64,000 bases of DNA, taken from contig NC_083692.1 of the NCBI RefSeq assembly GCF_033118175.1, positions 91,306,501 to 91,370,500 of the forward strand. Direction: 5' to 3'. Below the pieces are notes generated by a model. It searched no databases. It was not told the origin of the DNA and saw nothing but the letters and a program-made list of their open reading frames with translations. Below are positions 48,096-59,010 of this stretch, piece after piece. The first letter of the stretch is position 1. Each line of letters begins with the position of its first letter. The translations under genes and the position numbers were made by a program. The stretch comes from Dama dama (taxonomy: Eukaryota; Chordata; Mammalia; Artiodactyla; Cervidae).

Positions 48096-48234
48096 TATAA
48101 CAAAAAATATCAGAGCTGGAAAAAAATGTGTCCATCATTGCCTCCAAAGACACACAATATCCTATTTTATCCTATAAAATTGGAGGAAGGTCAAGAGAGG
48201 ATGGGAGTAAATATAAAGTGATAATAAGGGAGTG

Positions 48235-48418
48235 TATTAGTTTTCTATTGCTGTATAATAAATTATCCCCAAATTTAACAGCTTAAAACAATGAAGATTT
48301 GTTATGTCCAACATTATATGAGAGTCAGAAGTTTAGGAGTGGTTTACCTGGGTGGTTCTGGCTCAGGGTCTCTCATGGAATCGTATTTAACCAATTGTCC
48401 AGAGCAACATTCCTCTGA
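48235..48418. mobile_element. Old interspersed repeat, left part (split by BovB)
   Basis: TTAGTTTTCTATTGCTGTAT through GGTTCTGGCTCAGGGTCTCT. It continues at 49465 after the BovB insertion. Confidence 0.75.
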
Positions 48419-49456
48419 GTGGATTACAACAATCTGTGGAAAATTCTTGAAGATGGGAATACCAGACCACCTTACCTGCCTCCGGAGAAACGTGTATTCA
48501 GGTCAAGAAGCAACAGTTAGAACCAGGTATGGAACAACAGACTAGTTCAAAATTGGGAAAGGAGTACGTCAAGACTGTCTATTGTCCCCCTGCTTATTTA
48601 ACTTCTATTCAGAATACATCATGCAAAATGCCAGGCTGGATGAATCACAAGCTGGAATCAAGATTTCCAGGAGGAATATCAACAACCTCAGATATGCAGA
48701 TGACACCACCCTGGTGGCAGAAAGCAAAGAGGAACTAAAGAGCCTCTTGATAATGGTGAAAGAGGAGAGTGAAAAAGCTGGCTTAAAACTCAGCATTCAG
48801 AAAACTAAGATCATGGCATCCAATCCCATCACTTTATGGCAAGTAGATGGGGGAAAAGTGAAAAAAATGACAGACTTTATTCTCTTGGGCTCCAAAATCA
48901 CTGCAGACGGTGACTATAGCCATGAAATTAAAAGATGCTTGCTCCTTGGAAGAAAAACTAGGACAAATCTAGAAAGCATATTAAAAAGCAGAGATGTCAC
49001 TTTGCTGACAAAGGTCCATATAGTCAGAGCTCTGTTTCTTCAATAGTCATGTATGGATGTGAGAGCTGGATCATATAGAAGGCTGAGTGCTGAAAAATTG
49101 ATGCTTTTGAACTGTGGTGCTGGAGAAGACTCTTGAGAGTCCCTTGGACTGCAAGGAGATCAAACCAGTCCATCCTAAAGGCTATCAACCCTTTAGGATA
49201 TTCATTTGAAGGAATGATGCTCCAATGAAGCTCCAATATTTTGGCCACCTGATGCAAAAAGCTACTCTGATGCTGGGAAAGATTGAAGGCAGGAGGAGAA
49301 GGGGATGACAAAGGATGAGATGGTTGGATGGCATCACTGACTCAACGGACATGAATCTGAGCAAGCTCCAGGAGATGGTGAAGGACGGGGAAGTCTGGTG
49401 TGCTGCAGTTCGTGGGGTCGCAAAGAGTCAGACATGACTGAGCAACTGAACAGCAG
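48419..49456 (+). mobile_element. BovB LINE fragment with YADD motif and target-site duplication
   Basis: A sense BovB ORF2 3' part, 1,038 bp. TCCTCTGA flanks it at 48411-48418 and 49457-49464. The RT catalytic YADD is intact at 48693-48704 inside a 154-codon frame (48582-49046), but the 5' portion is missing and the frame closes before the end, so it is not autonomous. Confidence 0.96.
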
Positions 49457-49464
49457 TCCTCTGA

Positions 49465-49800
49465 AGGCTTGACTGGAGTTGGAGCACCCACTTCCAAGAT
49501 GACTCACTCACAAGGCTCTTGGCTGAAGGCCTCAGTTCCCTGCTCCGTGGGCCTCTCCAGGGGCTGAGTTATATCCTCACACATGCTACCAAGCTTCCAG
49601 CAGAACCAGAAATCCAGAGAAAGAGGGAGCTGCAGTACCTTTTATAACCTGGTCTCCAAAAGCATGCACCGTCTCCTCCACCTTTTTTCACTTCCTTAAA
49701 AACGAGTCACGAAGTCCAACCCATACACAGAGGAGGAGAATTAGGCTCTGCCTCTTAAAAGAAGTGTTAGATGTATGGATACATTTGCCACCACTACAGA
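49465..49800. mobile_element. Old interspersed repeat, right part
   Basis: GAAGGCTTGACTGGAGTTGG, TCCAAGATGACTCACTCACA and CCTCAGTTCCCTGCTCCGTG resume the repeat begun at 48235. Confidence 0.75.
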
Positions 49801-49899
49801 CAACAGAGGAGAATGGTACAGATAGCTTCCTGAGGAATAAATTGTCTAATCAAGTCCACATGCGTGTATCAAATGCTGCTGTTTGAAGAGGAAGAATAG

Positions 49900-50100
49900 C
49901 AAAAGCATCCGACTTTGCTCTTTTGTGGCAGAATGACCATGGACAACTCATCGAACCTTTTCTGTGCCTCAGTTTTCCCCTGGAGAAATGATGGGTTGAA
50001 GTAGATAATCCCTAACTTCTCTTATCCCCCTAGTGTCCAGAACAATGCCTGGCACAGAGGAGATGTTCAATAAATGTCAGTTGATTGACTCTCAACTGAC
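49900..50100. mobile_element. MIR/L2 remnants
   Basis: TGTGCCTCAGTTTTCCCCTG at about 49960 reads as sense MIR. GCCTGGCACAGAGGAGATGT with TCAATAAATGTCAG is an L2-type end. Confidence 0.55.
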
Positions 50101-50411
50101 TGAATTCTAATACAAGGGTGAGAAATAATAGTGCTAAAAATAACCTGAGACTGTGTTCAGTCTTTGAGAAAAGAACTAATTTGTTGATGGAAGGCAGCTC
50201 AGTGCTTTCCTTGTGGGGGAAGGATACTGACTAGGCAGGGAAGTCCTGAAACTTTTTAGGAATCAAAAAATTCTCTGTATCTTGATCTAGCGGTCTTTCC
50301 ATGGGTGTATCCATACGTGAAAATTCACTGAAAGGTAGGTATGCTTGATGCACTTTATGGTAATTTAAAAGTACTTTATAACAAAAATGCCTGCCCTTAG
50401 AGCACAAAGCT

Positions 50412-50690
50412 CACTGCTGCTGCTGCGAAGTCGCTTCAGTCGTGTCCGACCCTGTGCGACCCCATAGACGGCAGCCCACCAGGCCCCCCTGTTCCTGGGA
50501 TTCTCCAGGCAAGAACACTGGAGTGGGTTGCCATTTCCTTCTCCAATGCTTGAAAGTGAAAAGTGAAAGGGAAGTCTCTCAGTCGTGTCCGACTCTTTGT
50601 GACCCCATGAACTGACGCCCACCAGGTTCCTCTGTCCATGGGATTTTCCAGGCGAGAGTACTGGAGTGCGTTGCCATCGTCTTCTCCACA
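50412..50690 (-). mobile_element. Bov-A2-type dimeric SINE, reverse
   Basis: Two similar monomers, CGCTTCAGTCGTGTCCGACC... and CTCTCAGTCGTGTCCGACTC..., are joined by a GAAAGTGAAAAGTGAAAGG linker. The two overlapping antisense frames are repeat-derived. Confidence 0.9.
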
Positions 50691-52451
50691 CTACCTACTT
50701 ACCTCCTAAGTTACCATGATGTACCTGGAACATACAAACATTTGTAAAAACAACAACAACATTCTAAGTGCTTCGAGGACATCTACTATTTGAAGTAGAC
50801 TTTTGTGAATCCTTTTGAAAACACAAATTTAGGATTTTTTTATTTACAAAACCTGAATACATCGATTTAGGTTTCCTAAACTGATATTTGCTACCCAGGT
50901 TTTCCTGAAGTAGTCACACCCCGGGATCAGTGCTGGGGGAGGCAGGTAGAGACCAGGAAATGGCACAAACTGAGGGTGTGGCCTCTGCCCCAAGGGGCTT
51001 ACCATTGTATTCCGCAGTGCCAAGTTATTTCCAGCTCAACAATTTTTAAGAAAATTCCAGCCAAAACTAAGTGTATTCAAGTAGTAACTATCCTTCCCAA
51101 TCACCATGTAAACTTTAAAATCTATTTTTTTTCCAAGTGCAGAAGAGTTTCACTTTGGTAGGTCGGTTCATTTTCAGGCCGCTGAGGGGCCCGCCTGCTC
51201 ACTCTGGCTTCACCCCATACTGATCCCCAGAGCTCGTAGGTCTGACTGACGCAGACGTTCCTGCCACACACCCTTCACCTTTGCCCTGCTGCCGTGGGCA
51301 CCACCCAGCACGTGACACAAGGCGGAGGAGAGCGGGGCTCTGTGACCATCAGGAACCTGAAGAGACAGTTTCATTCCCAAACTGATTCACTCGGGGTACC
51401 AGTCACTGAGCTTAAGGTATTTCATGCAATAGCCTTTATTAGTTTTCTGATAATAATCTTCATCCTAATCCCATTAGCAAAGTGTAGATGATCTCAGAAC
51501 TGTTATCCTAAAGGAGCACAACGTCCCCCACCCCCCACTTCCTCTCCGGGTCTCAACAGAGGACCTGGACACGGAGGGGCTAGTGTGCCATCAGTGACAT
51601 CATGAGGTAGGCGCCAGCCTCTTATTCACACCAGGGGCTTGCAGAGCAGGGGGGATAAACATAAACACACACGCGCCACCCCTCCGGGGTGCACAGGACT
51701 GACTGTTTATTTACATTAAATGAATCAAGTCAAAGCTTAGATTGCCCTTGGGCCAGGATGTTGTAGTTTCTGCTGCTGGGCTCATTCACGTCCGCACTCT
51801 GCCATGTACTGGAGGCCGGGACGAGGGCAGCTGATGGCAGCAGGATGGTGCACGGGCACTGAATCAGACCCCGCTTTTGGGAAGCTCACCCACCGGGGAG
51901 CACAGGCAGGAGCCCAGCAGACAGGAGGAGGACGGGGTCCTAGGCAGGCAGAAGGGAGCTGGAGGGGCAGAGTCAGAGGCAGTGCTCCTCCGTGCCCGGC
52001 AAGGGAATTCATTTTACCTTAAATGTGTGCTTCTAGTTTTTGTTCCACTCATGAGAGCAGTGAGTTTGCTCTATATAAACTATTTTTACACTTGATTAGA
52101 GGGGCCCCTGATCTGTTAGGGAAAGTGCTGGTTTGGTATGAAAACATCATTTTGGGGGCTTCACAAGAGGGCATCTGGTTTTCCCTGGTTCTTAAGCCAG
52201 GGCTTGAGTGAAAAGATTTGGATTTAATGCATGCAAGTGATGGAAATATGCAGCCTTCACATCATCCAGGAGGAGATGGGTCCTTCGCAGTGGAACCTGC
52301 CTGTGTTCTGTTACCGAGGCCCAAAGGTACTCCTTGCCTGCAGAGGCATGGCTCCCCGGGCAGCCAGAGCCAGGAGGACGCACACGGCGCCTTACGGTCC
52401 CCCCCAGATCTCTGTGGCTCCCGTAGGCCCTTTCACGGCTGAATGTCTCAG
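50691..52451. other. Intergenic sequence, no gene recognised
   Basis: Frames at 51782-52440 occur in a moderately GC-rich stretch but have no recognisable domain. No repeat was named. Confidence 0.35.
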
Positions 52452-52672
52452 CATGCTGCTGCTGCTGTTTCGTCACTCAGTCGTGTCCAAATCTTTGCGG
52501 CCCCATGAACTGTGGACCGCCAGGCTCCTCTGTCCATGGGATTTCCCAGGCGAGAATACTGGAGTGGGTTGCCATTCCCTTCTCCAGGGGGTCCTCCCGA
52601 CCCAGGGATCAAAACTGCATCTCCTGCTTGGCAAGCAGATTCTCTACCACTGAGCCACCCAGAAATACATGT
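52452..52672 (-). mobile_element. Bov-tA SINE, reverse
   Basis: GCTGCTGCTGCTGTTTCGTC head, GAATACTGGAGTGGGTTGCC and GCAGATTCTCTACCACTGAG. Confidence 0.92.
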
Positions 52673-53609
52673 CTTAACATGGTGCTTTTCCTTAAATTCA
52701 CAAATCTTTACTAGAATAAATCATTTAAAGGGATGCTTTTTTTTTTTTTTAACCACTGGGATAAGGGGAAAACTAATGTGATGGATTGTCATAAAAATAC
52801 AATAATGCTCTTACTAAACACACACAGTAAGTACTCAGTAAATAAATAAATTGCTCTTAAATTAGCTCTCGGAACTGCTCCTGGCCTGGAAGGAAAGAGT
52901 ATTGAGGAGTTAGTAACTTTTGTAGTGAATGATTCAGGGTCATCAGTGCCAGGGCTGTGACTTTGGCAACGCCGGCCTGGAGACAGGGAAACTCCCCGAG
53001 GGCGGGCCTGCTGGTTCCCTGTGTGCCCAGGCCCCACAGGGGTGCTGGGTGATGCTCCACCTGACTGGTAGCTTCTGGTCCTCTCCGCCTGCCGTTTCCT
53101 CCAGGAAGGATCACAGCCACACTCTTCTTCTCACAGTTTGTTTTGCTCGTGTGCCTGGAGACCCCAAAGCAAGGGAAGCATTCAAAAATGAGATAAACGT
53201 ATAAACACAAGAAGAAACCAACATACACTTCCTCTGCAATACAGTCGGGAAATCACAGAGGATCCGACCAAAGGAAGAAGCCAGGAAAGTCAATAAACAA
53301 GTTAGAGGAGATGCAACGTACAGAGATGAAATGTTTAGAAGAAATAAACACTGAGAGGAGGAAAAAAGAGGCAACATGGAAGTTCTTGAGTTAAAAAAGT
53401 TCCCTGAGCCTCTGTTTCCAGGATTGTATCTGAGGTCCCAGGGATCAGAAAGTCACCCTTCCAGGAGACTCTGTGCCACGAATGCCTTGAAATTTCTCCT
53501 CTCTGCCTCACAGCCCTCTCCCACCCACCTCGGTGTCCACATGGGCCTTGTTCTGGGTCGTGCAATTTTCAGGGATGCCATGTTTTGCTAATTATCGAGG
53601 CAAGGCAAG
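52673..53609. other. Intergenic sequence, no gene recognised
   Basis: A T-run lies at 52738-52751. Frames on both strands have no family likeness. Confidence 0.35.
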
Positions 53610-53790
53610 GAATCAACCTTCCTTAAGGACGCGCTGTATGCCAGACACCGTTTGACTTTTTACAGTGCCTACCAAATTGCTCTCAGCAACATCTCATTAT
53701 GAGGTAAATGGTTTTACCGTTTTAAAAAGTATTTTGCATGAAGTCCCACAGCCAGTAGAGTTGGAACTGAAATGCAGTTTGCTCTTAAAA
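53610..53790 (-). mobile_element. MIR SINE, reverse
   Basis: GCTGTATGCCAGACACCGTT, ATCTCATTATGAGGTAAATG and AAGTCCCACAGCCAGTAGAG. Confidence 0.7.
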
Positions 53791-56199
53791 AGCCCCTACC
53801 CATCTGCTGGTTCTCTGTAACCTCTAGTCCCCAGCTTCCTTCCCGTCCCTGTGTCCTGCGCCTTTAAGGATCATTTGCGGGGAGTCCGTTCTGACTATTT
53901 AGGGCTGAGGGGCTTCAGGTGAGTGACGGTCAGCTCGGCAGAGTGCTGGGCCGCGTGGAGGTCAGAGAAGGCTGTGAAGAGACAGGCACGGCCGCTCAGC
54001 AAGAGGTATGAGAGTCAGAGGGTAAAAAAGTTAACGGGAAGCTTGGAAAATAAAGCACATTTGAAAGGAGTTGGAATTCCTCAGCCTAGAGAGGGAGTTT
54101 ATTAATGGTTTTTCATATATTTCGTAGGAAAATCGTCTTCCCCTGCGCAGGTCTCTGCCGCTGGTGACCATCTTCCCAGTGAACACACAGACAAAACCCG
54201 CAGCGCAGCGCCCGTGGGAGGAGAGGAGACCAACAGGTGGGTTCTGAAGCTTCTCTGAAGCTTCTCACGAGGGTGCTGGCTGGGACGTGGAATTTAACGT
54301 CCTGTCTTGTCCTGTGACCAGTTGGCGTCTCTAGTTAACAATCAGGTACCATCTTGCTGAGTGCTGGAAGGGGAAGTGGTTCTCACTAGCAACCCTGAAT
54401 ACTGTCTTTTAAATAATGTCAACAGAACCCCATTCCTCCTCTGTGTTTAGGGCTCTGAGATGAAGCCTAACAGACACTTGGGATACAGATATCCTGCAAA
54501 TTTCTGTTTGTAATGATTTCTCTTTGAGGTTTGGGGTGAAAGAAGGTAATGCAGAGGTTAGCCTGTGTATGTGGACTTTCTTATAAGGAATATTGCTTTA
54601 TGAAGATCTTGCCTTAAAAAGAGAAATGCAAATAATGACTGTGGTTCAGATGGTATATTTTGGTTTAAATTGTTATATAGAGAGCTCTGTGTTGGTCAGC
54701 AGGACCTGGTTAGAGAAATGCTTTGATTTCTGTAGTTAATTAAACATTGTTGCCTTAAGTCAAAAGTTAAGTGGCTGAGTCATAGTAAATTATGCTCCCA
54801 ACTTCGCTTATAGGCTAGGACAGAAAGATGTTCGTGAGAGGTAATTCCCTGCTTCTTATACAGCGGTGGGGGGTGTCTCCCCCTGAAGGCAGGGTCTGGT
54901 CTGATGCTGAAGGAGGGCTGGGCTGCTGCGGGGCCACTGCTGGCTATTAGATTAAGTCATCGCACTGACCACCTCTGTGCACAGCCACGCTGTCACCGCG
55001 CAGAGCCAAGTCAGGGAGCAATTAGTCCCTCCCGGACGAGGAGGAAGGGCGCTCTTGAGACAGGATGGCAGGATGGAGTGAGCAGAGGTGCCATTAGCCT
55101 CTCTTCCTTGGTCACTGATGTTTTACACAGAACACCAGTAGTGACTGGAGCTTGACCTTTTCCTAGTACTTACTACCGTATGATTTCAAAATTCTTGACG
55201 GGCTTTAAAATGGTACCTTGTTTCATCTTTCTTCCAGTGCCAGGAGATTGAACTTTCTCATATGTTTATTGGTTCCTATGGCTCTTTTTTGAGTGGGCTG
55301 ATCTGGTCCCACTCCCTGCCCCTCCAATTTCCCTGGCCCTGTCATGGGGGCGGAGAGCGGGGAGCTGAGGTTCGTGCGAGGCAAAGCCAGCCTTTGGACC
55401 TGAACCATCATCTCAGCTGAAGCTGCCAGTCCTCCTGTTTCTAGGTGGTGCATTTCAAGTGGTCCTGCTTTATTCTCTGTCCTTGGAACCATGTCAGGAG
55501 GCAGATAAAAGAGGAGGAGAGGGGCGGGGAAGATCCTTTCCTTTCTTATGGACAGAGCCAAACTGAGACTTGTGAGCCCCCTGGGAAGGCTAATAACTTG
55601 GTGCTCTTCAAAGTGATATTCTTTCAATATTGGAATATTACTATTGGGATCGGAGCAGTGGGGGAAGGGGCAGGGGGAGCTGGACGCCCCTGTGACCCCA
55701 AACTCAGCAAGTCTGGCCCCAGTGGCATACCCCTCTTGGCGTGCCCTTCTCAGAGGCAGTTTAGCAACCCTTGGCTTCTTATAAAGCACATCCCTTGGGG
55801 TCATCTCACCCCCCAAGGGCCATAGCCCACCCAGCCCTACACAGAAGCAGATTCTGGTGACCACACCTGTCTCCCTGGCGACCACGCTTTCATACCTTCA
55901 GACCCTCACCCAGGGCTTGGTCCTGCCCTGAGTCTGGAGTTACTCTGACGGGAGCCCCGAAGCCCCTTTCCTCCAAGCCAGCCTCAGCGGAGGAGGCCAT
56001 TGCTCTCTGGATAAACAACTTATTATAAGTGAAAACTCTCATTCCACTTTTAGCCCTTCCCTTTCCAGTATGAATAACCCCAGTGCCTTTCATCTGACTC
56101 TGCACTTCTGTCGGTTCTTCCAACCTGCGGGCACGCCCGTGACTCCAGGCTTGACCCGGGCTGGTCTCGTGGCACTGTTCCCTCCCTCCTGTCTCTGCT
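53791..56199. other. Intergenic sequence with a 220-codon antisense frame
   Basis: An open frame runs from 55885 down to 55223 on the - strand, the longest in the window outside the minisatellite. I see no signal peptide, domain or repeat likeness and no splice-site support. The remainder is unremarkable. Confidence 0.35.
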
Positions 56200-56480
56200 G
56201 TTTGCGGGACTGGCTCATCCTTCAGGTGTAAATGTAAAGGTTTCTTTCCCTGGGAAGGTGTCCCTCTAGCCCTGCTGCGCTGGAACTCTGTTCCAGACTC
56301 GCCCCTCTCCTGTGAAAGAGAGCGTCACCCTTGCTGCCCTTCGCGTGTAAATGTCTGTCTTCCCCTCCAGGCGGAAATCTCCTGTCTGGTTTGGTTCACG
56401 GAACATCTTTGTCTTATCAAGCATGCTTGGCATTTAGACAGGACTCACTGAACGAATGTTTCGTTTGCTGAATTCAAAGG
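56200..56480 (-). mobile_element. L2 3' region, reverse (diverged)
   Basis: CTGGCTCATCCTTCAGGTGT, AATGTCTGTCTTCCCCTCCA and ACAGGACTCACTGAACGAAT follow the L2 order. Confidence 0.5.
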
Positions 56481-57229
56481 ACACACCTTCTGATTTCAGG
56501 ATGACCCTGCAGTCCCTGACTTCAAAGCACGGCCCCCGTCCCCACCCCTCCCACCAACCTGCAGACCGTGTTTACTCAGCCTGATGGCAGCCTCGCCCCA
56601 CTGCCTGCTCTGGGGAAGCGTGTGTCTGCAGCCTTGACTATCTTCAAAGGGTTTTGTTTGGATCAGCTGGAAGGACTTCAGCGCCTTCATCAAATCAGGG
56701 TGAACATTACATTGTCCAGACTCCTCAGGCAGGTTTTGTTTACCCTGGGATCGCCTCCAAGATATCAGCTGATGGCTTCAAATGCTTTTTATGGTCTCAC
56801 ATTTGGACAGACTCAGATTTTCCTCCTTCATCTTCCAAACCTTCCCTAAGATTTTCTCCCTTCATTTGTGCAAGTTTTGTTGTAAATGAGTTTCCCCACG
56901 TGACTTTCCCTGCAGACACTGGCTACGTAGCGTCCACCTAGTGCTGTGAAGTCCCCAAACGGCAGGGACTAGCTGCAAAGGGCGGGTGGCATGCTTTCTG
57001 ATGCTCCTTGGTTATCCATCCATCTTTTCCCCTTCCACAGTGTGGAAGTTGGTGGGTTTTTTGGTGCAGACATAGTGGAGGTAAACTAACCGTTTCCTAA
57101 AGGAAAGTGGAGTGGGAAAGTTATTTTTAAGGTGGGGGTTGTGGTTAATAGAGATCCAAGTTCGGTCACCAAGTGCAGGCTAGGATAGCATGAACCTCAG
57201 GGAAAAGTGTTAAGACACACATATACTTC
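56481..57229. other. Intergenic sequence, no gene recognised
   Basis: Nothing identifiable beyond short incidental frames. Confidence 0.35.
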
Positions 57230-57325
57230 GGGGACGTCCCTGGAGGTCTAGTGGTTAAGACCCTGTGCTTCCAAAGGACTCAGGTTCAATCCCTGGTCAG
57301 GTAACTAAGATTTTGCATGCTATTG
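57230..57325 (+). mobile_element. CHR-type SINE, short, sense
   Basis: GGGACGTCCCTGGAGGTCTA, GTGGTTAAGACCCTGTGCTT and AGGTTCAATCCCTGGTCAGG are the tRNA-like head of the family, followed by a CA-rich run. Confidence 0.85.
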
Positions 57326-57721
57326 GAAAACACACACACACAATGTATTTAAAATACACACGTACATTTGATGGGCACCTACTATGTCTAGCATGGCTGG
57401 TAATGAAGATACACAGGCTATGGTCTTCACCCTCAAGAAGTCTGTAAGACAATGACAACACAGAATGCTGAGTGCGTATAAAAGCAGGGGAGGGAAGAGT
57501 CAAAGACAGGGAGAGTAGAAGCATTTGGGTTGCATGCATGCCCCCTGACATGTGGCAATGGGACCTAGAAAGCCAGTTTTAAAAAAGCCGCAAATCCCTG
57601 GGGCTCAAGGTCACAGGTATCTTCCTGGTCATCAAGATTGATTGGATAGTCTCATTTTTCTCCCAGCTGGACTCAAACCAAGAGTCAGAAAACCACCCCC
57701 ACACAATACCCCTGCCTCACA

Positions 57722-59010
57722 TTTTGATTACCTATTGCTGTGTAACAAATTATCACAAAACTACATGTGGAGAAAAAAATATTTACTATTTTAATACAGA
57801 GAATGTTGCTTATCATCCACTTCTAGAAAGATCAAGTCATTAGTTACCACAGCTGCTGATCGACAGTATATACCATGAAAGAAATGCAGGATGAGGCACT
57901 TTGTGCTTTGGGGGAAAAGGCCACTGAGAAATTAGATGTGTCTCAGGAAAACTTGTTTTGTGAACCTGAATTCTTGCATCTCCCATACTTAGAAAAGCAC
58001 TGAAATCACTAACTGAGATAACTCCTCATTAGTAGCATCTTCTGCTGAGATGTCTTCTTGATTGCATGTGCTCCTCAGCCAAAATCACAGATATACTGAC
58101 CTTCCCCCCGCTTCAGAGCAGCTCCTCAGAGCTCTTGCAGAGGCCATCTCCCAGGCTATCGTCCTCAGAAAGACTCAATTCACAGCTCTGACATGTTTTT
58201 AAATTGGAATATAGCTGCTTTACAATGCTGTGTTTGTCCCTGCTGTACAACAAAGTTCATCGGCCATGTGTATACACATATCCCCTCGTCCGTGGATTTC
58301 CTTCCCGTTTAGGTCACCACCGAGCATTGAGTAGGCTTCCCTGTGCTATACGGTTGTCTATTTTACACACAGTATATATGTGCATGCTAAGTTGCTTCAG
58401 TCCTGTCCAGCTCTTTGCAACCCTATGGACTGTAGCCCGCCAGGCTCCTCTGTCCATGGGAATTTTCCAGGCAAGGATACTGGAGTGGGTTGCCATGCCC
58501 TCCTCCAGGGGATCTTCTCGACCCAGGGATTGAACCCACGTCTCTTGTGTCGCCTGCATTGGCTGGCAGGTTCTTTACCACTAACACCACCTGGGAAGCC
58601 CAGTAGCGTATAGATATGCCAGTCCGAACCTTCCAATCCATCCCAACCATCCCCCTCCTTGGTGTCCATATCACAGCTGTTACATTTTTTCTTTATGTAG
58701 TCAACAATCTCCTCCCATCTGAGGGTCAGGAATCTGGGTGCATCTTGCCTGGGTGTCCCTGGCCAAGGTTTCTCATGGGGTGGCGACCTTAATGAAGACT
58801 TGATTGAGTTGAGAAAGGAGAGTGGTAGGATTCAAGAGAGAGCTGAGGACCCATTATAGAAGCCATAATCTTTTATCACCTACTTTATCTGAAGTGACAC
58901 CCATTACTTCTGCCACGTCCTGTGTGTTAGAAGTGAGGCACTAAATTCAGTCCATTCTCAGAGGGTGTGGGACCAGGGGCAGGGATCCCCAGGAGCTATC
59001 TTTGAGGCTG
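57722..59010. mobile_element. Nested cluster: old repeat split by L1, L1 split by Bov-tA
   Basis: The old repeat starts at GATTACCTATTGCTGTGTAA (57727) and resumes at GAGGGTCAGGAATCTGGGTG (about 58720). Between them is a reversed L1 3' end (about 58195-58380 and 58601-58690), which is itself split by a reversed Bov-tA (58381-58600). What fills 57780-58190 was not identified. Confidence 0.65.
58381..58600 (-). mobile_element. Bov-tA SINE, reverse, inside L1
   Basis: GCTAAGTTGCTTCAGTCCTG, TGGAGTGGGTTGCCATGCCC and CACTAACACCACCTGGGAAG. The flanking L1 sequence continues across it. Confidence 0.92.

Larger units (their letters stand above)
45559..48115 (+). other. ARSB: ARSB 3' UTR and flank, end uncertain
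   Basis: Unique-looking sequence follows the stop codon. AATAAA occurs at 46993-46998 inside an old L2 3' end, and ATTAAA/AATAAA overlap at 48086-48095 with a short TGTG motif about 35 bp downstream. ATTAAA also occurs at 47849-47854. Use of the 48090 signal would give a 3' UTR of about 2.55 kb. Which site is used cannot be read from sequence alone, so the right edge is an inference. Confidence 0.55.

Noticed and set aside
48582..49046. 154-codon frame with an RT YADD motif as a possible gene
   Set aside because: It is a 5'-truncated BovB LINE fragment bounded by a target-site duplication.
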